From DASZMJ01 sp035551935 (lineage in GTDB: Bacteria; Planctomycetota; Planctomycetia; Isosphaerales; Isosphaeraceae): 11,392 nucleotides of DNA. Position 1 is the stretch's first letter; every line of letters begins with the position of its first letter. Made by a program: the position numbers and the translations under genes. Where the stretch lies: the NCBI GenBank assembly GCA_035551935.1, contig DASZMJ010000574.1, positions 1-11,392 on the forward strand, written 5' to 3'. The notes under the pieces are model-generated. The model had not been told where the DNA came from, did no database searches, and saw only the letters and a list, made by a program, of their open reading frames with translations. Shown one piece after another: positions 6,158 through 11,392 of this stretch.

Positions 6158-7537
6158 ATGACGGAACGTCGGCCGCGACGCGACTTCCACCGGACCGCCC
6201 TTGCGACCGCCGCGGCCGCGACGGTGGCCGGGGCCTTCTCGGCGGTCACGAGGGCGGGGGGGGTGATCGGGGCGAACGAGCGGGTGCGGATCGGTTGCCT
6301 CGGCGTCGGCAACCGCGGCGTCCAGGTGCTCGAGGCCTTCCATCCCCTCGACGACGCCGAGATCGTCGCCCTCTGCGACGTGTACGAGCCCTACCTCCAC
6401 GGCCAGTACGACCGCATCGACCCCCGCTTCAAGCCGCTCGGCGCCCGCGTGCCGAGGCGGCAGCCCGACTTCCACCGCGAGGTCGACCGCGTCAAGGACT
6501 TCCGGCGCGTCCTCGACCGCAAGGACGTCGACGCCGTCATCGTCGCCACCCCCGACCACTGGCACGCGATCCAGACGATCGCCGCCTGCGACGCGGGCAA
6601 GGATGTTTATGTCGAGAAGCCCCTCTCGATCACGGTCCGCGAGGGTCGACGGATGGTCGAGGCGGCGCGCAGGAACAACCGCGTCGTTCAGGTCGGCACG
6701 CAGCGGCGATCCTCGAAGTCGTACAAGATGCTGCTCGAAGAAGTCCGCGCCGGCGGCCTCGGCAAGGTGACGGCGGCCCGCGCCTCCTACGCGAGCAACA
6801 TGGCCCCGAACGGCATCGGCAAGGTGCCCGACTCGGACCCGCCCGAGGGCCTCGACTGGGATATGTGGGTCGGCCCGCGGCCGGCGCGACGGTTTAATGA
6901 AAATATCATGCCGTATAAGTTCCGATGGTGGCACCTCTTCTCGTCGCAGATGGCGAACTGGGGGGTGCACTACTTCGACGTGATGCGCTGGATGGTCGGC
7001 GAGGTGGCGCCGGCGTCGCTCTCGGCGCACGGCGGGCGGTTCGCCGTGGACGACAGCCGGACGATCCCCGACACCGCCGAGGTCATCTTCGAGCATGCCT
7101 CGGGGATGCTGATGAGCTTCTCCGTGTTCGAGGCCAACGGCCAGCCCGGCCTCCCCGGCGGCGAGATCGAGCTGCGGGGCACGGTCGGCACGGCCCGCGC
7201 CGACATCCGACGCTTCGAGATCGTCGCCGAGCGCGGCGGCCAGTTCCAGGACCCGAAGCCCCGGCGGATCGGGATGGCGGAGTCCCCGTCCCAGTCCGAC
7301 TCCCTCCTCACCCGCGACCACGCGCGGAACTTCCTCGACTGTGTCAAGTCCCGCGAGCGTCCCGCCGCCGACGTCGAGGAGGGGCACCGCTCGACCACCT
7401 TCGCCCTGCTCGCCAACATCGCGCTGGCCGTCCGCGCCCGCCTCGACTGGGACCCCCAGGCCGAGCGGTTCACGAACCACGACAAGGCGAATGACCTGCT
7501 CGACTACGAGTACCGGACCCCCTGGACGAAGGCTTGA
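6158..7537 (+). CDS. Tat-exported Gfo/Idh/MocA family oxidoreductase
   Basis: A 459-residue NAD(P)-dependent oxidoreductase. The N-terminus carries a Tat signal, RRDFHRTAL (residues 7-15), then an Ala-rich hydrophobic segment, so export to the periplasm is likely. The Rossmann fold starts at about 43 (VRIGCLGVGNRG; nucleotide loop GVGNRG 49-54). EKPL (153-156), typical of the family, supplies the conserved Lys, and NWGVHYFD (268-274, His271) lies in the C-terminal substrate domain. The full length is normal for secreted planctomycete members. By family, it oxidises or reduces a sugar, inositol or related hydroxyl compound; the substrate is not evident and no sugar-pathway genes adjoin it. ATG 6158 is preferred over ATG 6143 because GGGGAG ends 7 nt upstream and the Tat motif then sits close to the N-terminus. 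Its stop is 4 nt from the end of the convergent TPR gene. Confidence 0.92.
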   Translation: MTERRPRRDFHRTALATAAAATVAGAFSAVTRAGGVIGANERVRIGCLGVGNRGVQVLEAFHPLDDAEIVALCDVYEPYLHGQYDRIDPRFKPLGARVPRRQPDFHREVDRVKDFRRVLDRKDVDAVIVATPDHWHAIQTIAACDAGKDVYVEKPLSITVREGRRMVEAARRNNRVVQVGTQRRSSKSYKMLLEEVRAGGLGKVTAARASYASNMAPNGIGKVPDSDPPEGLDWDMWVGPRPARRFNENIMPYKFRWWHLFSSQMANWGVHYFDVMRWMVGEVAPASLSAHGGRFAVDDSRTIPDTAEVIFEHASGMLMSFSVFEANGQPGLPGGEIELRGTVGTARADIRRFEIVAERGGQFQDPKPRRIGMAESPSQSDSLLTRDHARNFLDCVKSRERPAADVEEGHRSTTFALLANIALAVRARLDWDPQAERFTNHDKANDLLDYEYRTPWTKA

Positions 7538-7541
7538 ACGT

Positions 7542-8759
7542 TCACTTCGATCGGATGTGGAACTCGGCGATGTAGCGGCGGAGCTCGTCGCGCTGCTTGG
7601 AGCGGTAGGCCTTGTAATCCTGGGCGATCCCGTCGTCGGCGTGGTCGATCAGGACGTGGGCCTCGAGCAGGCCGGCGTCGCGGATCTTCAGGAGATCGGC
7701 GAGGCGGGGGTCGAGTCTCTTGATGGTGCCGTCCTTGAGGTCCGCGGCGACGCCGTCGGCCAGCGCGCGGAGCGCGGCGGCCTCCTCGGCGAGGCTGTGG
7801 CGATAGGACGTTGCGTCGGGGAAGGCCTTGAGGAACTTGCCGCCCTTCCACGCGTCTCGGACCCGGGCGTAGTCGGTCCATCGCATCGTGCCGTCGTCGC
7901 GGCGGAGGTCCTTCGGGTCGACGACCTCGGTGCCCGCGGGCCGCTCGTCGTTGCCGCGGCCTGGCGGGAAGACGGCGGGCCGCTCGATGCGGGCGCCGGT
8001 GTTCCGCGCCCACTGCTCGAGGCTGGAGTAGGGGCGGCGGTCGTAGGGCTCGGCGACGATCGCGTCGATGAACTTGGCGCGGGCCTCATCGGGCTTGTCG
8101 GCGATCATGAGGGCGTCGCCCCAGTAGCGATACGCCGTTGCGCGGTCGGGGTCGATCTTGACGGCGCGGGCGAACCACCTCGCGGCCGACTCGGCCTCCT
8201 TCCGCGCGAAGTAGCAGTCGCCGATGAAGAGCGCGGCGTGGTACTGCCGCGGGTCGAGGGTCAGGGCGCGCTGATACGACGCGATCGCCTCGTCGAACTT
8301 CCGGCGAGCGAAGGCCGCCTCGCCGGCCGCCATCGCCTTCTGGACCTCCTTGTTCTCCGAGAACGGCGGCAGCATGCCGTCGGGCCGCAGGCCGCTGAGC
8401 AGGATCGCGCTGAGGTCGCTGTCGTCGCCGAGATCCTTGGCCTTCAGGAGTACCTCGCGCGCCCGGATCAACGTGTCGCGCCGCTCCTTGCCTGCTTCGA
8501 GCGTCGCGGCATGAGTCACGAGGCAGGAGCCGAGCTTCGCGAGGACTTCCGGGTCCTGGCGGTCCTCCCTGGCCAGGGCCTCCAGGAGAGGCAGCGCTTC
8601 CTCATGGTCGTACTCCTTGTAAAGTCGGAAGGCGCGCTCGCGGTCCGACTCGCGCGGCTTCCCCTCCTGCGCGCGGCCCTCGGCCCCCGCGACAATGGCC
8701 AGCCCCGCGACCACGACCGCGATGATCCGCCGCCGATCGACCCGTCCTCGACCGTTCAT
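7542..8759 (-). CDS. Secreted tetratricopeptide-repeat protein
   Basis: A 405-residue protein with a signal peptide: basic start (MNGRGRVDRRR), hydrophobic core IIAVVVAGLAIVAG, and a likely cleavage site around residues 26-30. TPR-like helices occur at about 41-110, and clear TPRs lie at about 144-236, with consensus positions such as FDEAIASYQRALTLDP and AARWFARAVKIDP. The C-terminal part (about 290-405) is helical and charged, with no motif I recognise. It probably acts as a periplasmic scaffold or protein-binding factor; no partner is indicated. The start is the ATG at 8759, preceded by a G-rich Shine-Dalgarno-like run ending 2 nt upstream. The frame stays open for about 107 codons upstream, but that stretch lacks the signal-peptide pattern and overlaps the divergent promoter region. 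I see no convincing promoter for this gene. Confidence 0.85.
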   Translation of the reverse strand: MNGRGRVDRRRIIAVVVAGLAIVAGAEGRAQEGKPRESDRERAFRLYKEYDHEEALPLLEALAREDRQDPEVLAKLGSCLVTHAATLEAGKERRDTLIRAREVLLKAKDLGDDSDLSAILLSGLRPDGMLPPFSENKEVQKAMAAGEAAFARRKFDEAIASYQRALTLDPRQYHAALFIGDCYFARKEAESAARWFARAVKIDPDRATAYRYWGDALMIADKPDEARAKFIDAIVAEPYDRRPYSSLEQWARNTGARIERPAVFPPGRGNDERPAGTEVVDPKDLRRDDGTMRWTDYARVRDAWKGGKFLKAFPDATSYRHSLAEEAAALRALADGVAADLKDGTIKRLDPRLADLLKIRDAGLLEAHVLIDHADDGIAQDYKAYRSKQRDELRRYIAEFHIRSK

Positions 8760-8858
8760 ATCCCCGCCCCCTGTTCGTTGTGCCCAGGGCGTCCCGAATT
8801 CGGAGCCGCTCCCTCGAATCAACACGGTCCCTCCCCCGATTGCAAGCGCCGAAACGAC

Positions 8859-8887
8859 TTGCGGGGTGGTGGTGTGGTGGCTACAAT
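8859..8887 (+). promoter_or_regulatory. Strong putative sigma70-type promoter upstream of csrA
   Basis: TTGCGG (8859-8864), a 17-nt spacer and TACAAT (8882-8887) give one of the best promoter matches in the window. Transcription would start near 8894, leaving a leader of about 240 nt before the csrA ATG. Confidence 0.55.
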
Positions 8888-8911
8888 GCTTCCCGTTTCG
8901 ACAGGAGTCGA

Positions 8912-8989
8912 ATGAGAAGGGGCGACAACCTTGACACTCGCACACCCGGGCGGGTTGGAGGAGAGGCCCCCGACTCGTTCGCAAATTAA
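8912..8989 (+). CDS. Possible 25-residue leader peptide ORF
   Basis: ATG 8912 follows AGGAG (8903-8907) with 4-nt spacing and lies about 18 nt after the predicted transcription start. The peptide begins MRRGDNLDTRTPGR and ends DSFAN before TAA at 8987-8989. It has no signal peptide or known motif. It could be a real small protein, a leader peptide controlling csrA, or chance; short ORFs are frequent in GC-rich DNA. The combination of promoter, ribosome site and start is the only support. Confidence 0.3.
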   Translation: MRRGDNLDTRTPGRVGGEAPDSFAN

Positions 8990-9035
8990 GTCCGACGGAG
9001 GAGTTGCGGGGCGATGGTGCCGGGTCCAGCGACGT

Positions 9036-9051
9036 TGGCATGAGGCGTGCA
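9036..9051 (+). promoter_or_regulatory. Sigma54-like -24/-12 element upstream of csrA
   Basis: TGGCAT-GAGGC-GTGCA compares with the consensus TGGCAC-N5-TTGCA, with two mismatches. The invariant GG and GC are exactly 10 nt apart. Transcription would begin about 70 nt before csrA. No activator gene or clear upstream enhancer site is visible, so this is suggestive only. Confidence 0.35.
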
Positions 9052-9132
9052 TCGGGATTGATTCGACCTTGAAGGCGCAAGCCGGCAGGGGCGGATCAAC
9101 GGAAGACGGCCACCTTGGAGTGGGAGAGACCC

Positions 9133-9324
9133 ATGCTGGTGCTCAGCAGGAAGCTCGGGGAGAAGATCGTCATCGGCGATAACATCGTCGTGACCGTGGT
9201 CAAGATCGACCGCAACCAGATCCGGATCGGCATCGAGGCGCCGCACGAGGTCCCGGTCTACCGGGAAGAGATCGCGCCGGTGCCGCCGCCCCGGCCGGAA
9301 GGGCAGCCAGCCCTCATTCGCTGA
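9133..9324 (+). CDS. csrA: Carbon storage regulator CsrA
   Basis: A 63-residue member of the CsrA/RsmA family, an RNA-binding dimer that recognises GGA motifs in mRNA leaders and represses or stabilises targets. The N-terminus MLVLSRKLGEKIVIGD and the core VKIDRNQIRIGIEAP are diagnostic. The RNA-contacting residues L4, R6 and R44 (in VYREEI) are present. The C-terminal tail after REEI is short and Pro-rich. ATG 9133 is chosen because the family starts with M-L-x-L; an in-frame TTG at 9115 would add six unrelated residues. GGGAGAG provides a ribosome site a few nt upstream. The gene overlaps the convergent TIM-barrel gene by 11 nt. No flagellar genes or fliW are in the window, so its regulon cannot be inferred. 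The long leader suggests added regulation. Confidence 0.96.
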   Translation: MLVLSRKLGEKIVIGDNIVVTVVKIDRNQIRIGIEAPHEVPVYREEIAPVPPPRPEGQPALIR

Positions 9325-10249
9325 GTGAACCTCGATCCCGCGCCGTGACGGGCGTCCCGACGGGCCAGACCCGGCCCAGGGCCGATCGGACCGCGCGCGC
9401 CGCGCCCTCGGGCCCCAGACCCGCCAGCGATCGGCAAGCCCTCAGGGGCTCGGCCGTGACCGGCCCTCGGTAGCCTCGCGCGGCCAGAGTCTGCAACAGC
9501 TCCCTCACATCGATTCTTCCGCACTCGCCGGGCAGGTCCCGGTCCCGGTCCCGATCGCGGAGCGCCCGCCGGTTGCCCTCGAACCCGGCCGGGACGTCGG
9601 CGACGTGGACCCAGACCACGTCCCCGACCGACAGCCCCATCGGCAACTCCAACGGCAAACCCGCCGCGAAGAGGTGGAAGGCGTCGACCAGCACGCCCAC
9701 GGCGCTCGTCCGCGCTCGCAATGCCGCCAGCAGGTCGGCGAACTCCGGGCCGTCGATCGCGAAGATCGGCCTGCCGACACCCGAGCGGGCGGTCTCGACG
9801 CCGATCACCTCCAGGCCGAGCCGCGTGCCGTGATCGGCCAGCACCGCCGCGATCGCGCCGAGGCGATCGACGTGCAGGGCGAAGACCTCGTCGAAGAGCG
9901 CGGCCTCTCCCCGCGCGTCCGTCGACCGTGTCGGCAACTCGGGAAAGAGCCACGTGCCCGTGCTCGCCAGCCCCAACGTCGCCGCGGCCTCGGCGAGCCC
10001 CGGCAATCGCTCCAGGTCCGCCTCGAATCGGCCGCGATCTCCCCTCCAGTCCACCGGCAACGGCCAAGCCCCGCCGCGGAGGCCCAGGTCGACCATCCTC
10101 CGCCGCAACTCGGCCGGGTCGTCCCCCGCGTCGACGAGGTCGCGGACGAGCAGGTCCACCCCCTCGAACCCCGCCGCCGCCGCCAGGTCGATCGTCTCCG
10201 CGGCCGACAAGCTCAAGCCGACGGCCCGTGCGTTAAAGCTGGCGAACAT
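9314..10249 (-). CDS. Sugar phosphate isomerase/epimerase-like TIM-barrel protein
   Basis: A 311-residue protein of the xylose-isomerase-like TIM-barrel/AP-endonuclease 2 superfamily. Candidate metal ligands follow the family order: E147 in LGLEVIG, D189 and H192 in VLVDAFH, H215 in VHVADV, and E267 in VTAEPL. No signal peptide is seen, so it should be cytoplasmic. Members isomerise or epimerise sugars, inositols or hydroxypyruvate; the substrate here is unknown. A run of four Arg-Asp pairs (231-238) comes from a hexanucleotide repeat just before PGECGRID. ATG 10249 is chosen because the barrel's first strand starts soon after it, and GAGG lies about 11 nt upstream. An open frame extends a further 49 codons, but it crosses the divergent promoter region and shows no family similarity. 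The 3' end overlaps csrA by 11 nt. Confidence 0.85.
   Translation of the reverse strand: MFASFNARAVGLSLSAAETIDLAAAAGFEGVDLLVRDLVDAGDDPAELRRRMVDLGLRGGAWPLPVDWRGDRGRFEADLERLPGLAEAAATLGLASTGTWLFPELPTRSTDARGEAALFDEVFALHVDRLGAIAAVLADHGTRLGLEVIGVETARSGVGRPIFAIDGPEFADLLAALRARTSAVGVLVDAFHLFAAGLPLELPMGLSVGDVVWVHVADVPAGFEGNRRALRDRDRDRDLPGECGRIDVRELLQTLAARGYRGPVTAEPLRACRSLAGLGPEGAARAVRSALGRVWPVGTPVTARDRGSLSE
9535..9552 (+). repeat. Three perfect GGTCCC hexanucleotide repeats inside a gene
   Basis: GGTCCC occurs three times without interruption and is followed by the degenerate unit GATCGC. On the minus strand it encodes alternating Arg-Asp in the TIM-barrel protein. It is a short tract that could vary in copy number without shifting frame. 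Confidence 0.85.
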
Positions 10250-10340
10250 CTCGCAGGTTTCCTCGACAAGTCTCGCGGGGGCGGCCAGACTTGACCGCAC
10301 GCGGCAACTGCCCGGGACATTATGAGTCCCTCCATCGCTT

Positions 10341-10355
10341 CGAGAGAAGATCTCG
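10341..10355. repeat. Small inverted repeat in a divergent intergenic region
   Basis: CGAGA (10341-10345) and TCTCG (10351-10355) flank a 5-nt spacer between the TIM-barrel gene and the DUF2780-like gene. It could be an operator half-site pair; the arms are short, so chance is quite possible. A CATAAT box lies on the minus strand at 10324-10319 without a good -35 partner. Confidence 0.2.
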
Positions 10356-10374
10356 CGAAAACCGTCCGCGGTCC

Positions 10375-10403
10375 TTGACGGCCCGCGCAGGGACACTTAC
10401 ATT
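10375..10403 (+). promoter_or_regulatory. Strong putative sigma70-type promoter for the DUF2780-like gene
   Basis: TTGACG (10375-10380), a 17-nt spacer and TACATT (10398-10403) give a close match. The leader to the GTG at 10500 would be about 90 nt and includes an unusually AT-rich stretch (10421-10460). Confidence 0.6.
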
Positions 10404-10499
10404 GATCGCCGTCGAGCCGCATATAAAAGGGTCTTCGATTCAAATTACTCCATCATCTCATGACATCCACGCCGGCCAGTGCCGCCGAGGGGATGTCCC

Positions 10500-10739
10500 G
10501 TGTCCGATGTGTTGACCATGTTGTCCGAGAAGACCGGGATCGGCCAGGACGAGGTCCGCAAGGGGCTAGGGGCCCTGCTGTCGGCGCTGAAGTCGCACCT
10601 TCCGGCCGAGGTCTTCGACCGGATCCGCGGTGTCGTGCCCGACGCCGACGCGCTGATCGAATCCGCCCCCGAGGCGGCCTCGTCCGGCGGCCTGCTCGGC
10701 GCGGTCGCGGGCCTGGCCAGCAAGGTCTTCGGCGGCTAG
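10500..10739 (+). CDS. DUF2780-like small protein, N-terminal part before an in-frame TAG
   Basis: A 79-residue protein beginning SDVLTMLSEKTGIGQDEV and ending ASKVFGG. The pattern of a helical domain (ALLSALKSHLPAEVFDRI), then V-P-D-A-D-x-L-I-x-x-A-P, then a Gly-rich linker resembles DUF2780 (VcgC/VcgE-like) proteins of unknown function. GTG 10500 is chosen because GAGGGGA ends about 6 nt upstream; an in-frame GTG at 10479 would add seven residues. The TAG at 10737-10739 falls inside the linker, and the same frame continues with the expected second half, so this is either a truncated gene product, a nonsense mutant or a read-through case. A good promoter lies upstream. The family call rests on recalled pattern similarity only. 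Confidence 0.7.
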   Translation: MSDVLTMLSEKTGIGQDEVRKGLGALLSALKSHLPAEVFDRIRGVVPDADALIESAPEAASSGGLLGAVAGLASKVFGG

Positions 10740-10919
10740 GGCCTCGACGCCGCCGCGCTGCTGGAGCGGTTCTCGAAGGCGGGCCTCTCCCTCGAGCAGG
10801 TCCAGTCCTTCCTGCCCAAGGTCGTCGAGTTCCTCGAGAGCAAACTGCCCCCCGAGGCCGTCGAGCTGATCAAGTCGAAGCTCTCCGGCCTCCCCTCGCC
10901 CGAGGCCGCCGGGTCCTGA
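10740..10919 (+). pseudogene. In-frame C-terminal half of the DUF2780-like gene, after the TAG
   Basis: Directly after the TAG the same frame stays open for 59 codons to TGA at 10917-10919. It encodes GLDAAALLERFSKAGLSLEQ and then VQSFLPKVVEFLESKL, the type of sequence (F-x-K-x-G-L-x-x-x-x-V-x-x-F-x-P) expected for the second half of the domain. Codon use is as GC-rich at third positions as in the rest of the window, and there is no frameshift. No ATG, GTG or TTG occurs in this frame, so separate translation is unlikely. It is coding only if the TAG is read through, or if the TAG is a sequencing error or recent mutation. Confidence 0.65.
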
Positions 10920-10929
10920 ACGCGCCGGG

Positions 10930-10946
10930 GTAGCCGGATCGGCTGC
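10930..10946 (+). other. Short RNA hairpin between the interrupted gene and the baeRF gene
   Basis: GTAGCCG (10930-10936) pairs with CGGCTGC (10940-10946), one G-T wobble, around a 3-nt loop. It has no U-tract. It might reduce read-through transcription or affect translation of the next gene; the 48-nt gap holds nothing else recognisable. Confidence 0.25.
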
Positions 10947-10967
10947 GGGCCGAAGGTTGAACCGCCC

Positions 10968-11392
10968 ATGATCTGTCGAAGCGAGCTGAAGCGACTCCAA
11001 GGCCACAACAACTACCCATCGCTCACGCTGCTCGCCCCCACCCACCGGACGGCGCCGGCGAACAAGCGGGACCGGATCGTCGTCAAGAACCTCGTCGCGG
11101 AGGGCCTCGAGCGCCTCCGCGGCGAGTTCAAGACGCGCGAAGTCGCGCCGCTGGTCCGGAACCTGAATCGGCTCGTCGACGCGATCGATTGGGAACACAC
11201 CCAGGACGGCCTGGCGCTGTTCGCCAACAAGGACGTCGCCTCCTCCGTCGGCCTGCCGTTCAAGGTGAAGGCGCGCGTCGTGATCGATTCCACGTTCGCG
11301 ACGCGGGACCTCGTCTACACTCTCAATCGGGCCCCTCGCTACCGGGTCCTGGTCCTGACCGAGAGGCCGACGCGGCTGTTCGAGGCGACGAC
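10968..11392 (+). CDS. baeRF-family (bacterial archaeo-eukaryotic release factor-like) protein, 3' truncated
   Basis: The first 141 residues are visible and the gene runs off the right edge. It starts MICRSELKRLQGHNNYPSLT and continues with L-L-A-P-T-H-R, then K-N-L-V-x-E-x-x-x-R-L, then T-x-D-G-L-A-L-F, then R-V-V-I-D-x-T-F-A-T-R-D-L-V-Y, then P-R-Y-R-V-L-V-L. I associate this order with the N-terminal region of baeRF family 3, bacterial relatives of eRF1/Pelota. Such proteins are predicted to act at ribosomes, in rescue or conflict systems, but their biochemistry is largely unknown. The key central domain is outside the window. ATG 10968 fits the family start, but the ribosome site is poor (AAGG about 12 nt away). 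It lies 48 nt after the interrupted DUF2780-like frame and probably shares its transcript. Confidence 0.75.
   Translation, partial: MICRSELKRLQGHNNYPSLTLLAPTHRTAPANKRDRIVVKNLVAEGLERLRGEFKTREVAPLVRNLNRLVDAIDWEHTQDGLALFANKDVASSVGLPFKVKARVVIDSTFATRDLVYTLNRAPRYRVLVLTERPTRLFEAT

Larger units (their letters stand above)
8760..9132. other. 373-nt divergent intergenic region and csrA leader
   Basis: This gap separates the minus-strand TPR gene from plus-strand csrA. It holds a good plus-strand sigma70-type promoter (8859-8887), a possible 25-codon ORF (8912-8989), a sigma54-like -24/-12 site (9036-9051) and ten GGA triplets between 8904 and csrA. For the minus-strand gene I find only a poor candidate promoter (TTGCAA, 17 nt, TTGATT). 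No repeats or RNA gene are recognised. Confidence 0.6.

Noticed and set aside
7341..8915. 524-codon plus-strand frame opposite the TPR protein
   Set aside because: It starts inside the oxidoreductase gene and its sequence is the antisense of clear TPR motifs and a signal peptide.
8931..8936. Perfect TTGACA before csrA
   Set aside because: No -10-like hexamer occurs 16-18 nt downstream, and it lies inside the possible small ORF.
9014..9043. Nine-codon ORF in the csrA leader
   Set aside because: Too short, and the ribosome-site spacing is poor; nothing beyond an open frame supports it.
10420..10440. TATAAAAGG, like an archaeal/eukaryotic TATA box
   Set aside because: The organism appears bacterial and a better bacterial promoter sits just upstream; the AT-rich stretch is probably part of the leader.
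10460..10933. 157-codon frame running uninterrupted across the TAG of the DUF2780-like gene
   Set aside because: It is a different frame, Arg-rich and without domain similarity, so it does not explain the interruption.

Overview
The window looks like chromosomal DNA from a GC-rich planctomycete, most likely of the Isosphaeraceae type. This is inferred from gene content, not from a database search. The signs are a secreted protein with a LEPR-XLL-like N-terminus, an ECF sigma factor directly coupled to a planctomycete-style Ser/Thr kinase with TPRs, a Tat-exported Gfo/Idh/MocA oxidoreductase, a diheme cytochrome domain of the SO2930/TIGR03806 type, and very strong G/C at third codon positions.

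Layout. (1) Positions 1-796 hold the C-terminal part of a diheme c-type cytochrome that runs off the left edge. (2) Positions 913-5361 hold a tightly packed plus-strand set: a LEPR-XLL-like protein with eight 11-residue repeats, an ECF sigma factor starting 1 nt later, and a membrane-anchored Ser/Thr kinase with TPRs overlapping the sigma gene by 4 nt. (3) Positions 5410-5992, minus strand, hold two related tiny glycine-rich lipoproteins. (4) A Gfo/Idh/MocA oxidoreductase (6158-7537, plus) leaves divergently from them and meets a secreted TPR protein (7542-8759, minus) tail to tail with 4 nt between. (5) csrA (9133-9324, plus) has a long leader with a good sigma70-type promoter, a possible 25-codon ORF and a sigma54-like site. 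csrA overlaps the 3' end of a TIM-barrel sugar isomerase/epimerase-like gene (9314-10249, minus) by 11 bp. (6) At the right edge a DUF2780-like gene is cut in two by one in-frame TAG (10500-10919), followed by the start of a baeRF-family (eRF1-like) gene that runs off the window.

How the genes fit together. The sigma factor and kinase are almost certainly one regulatory unit, with the secreted repeat protein as a possible sensor or output. CsrA is a post-transcriptional regulator whose leader suggests layered control. The remaining genes are separate short units. I see no CRISPR array, transposon, tRNA/rRNA or clear defence system. The best leads are the amber-interrupted gene beside the release-factor-like gene, the duplicated mini-lipoproteins, the repeat-protein/sigma/kinase operon and the csrA leader.
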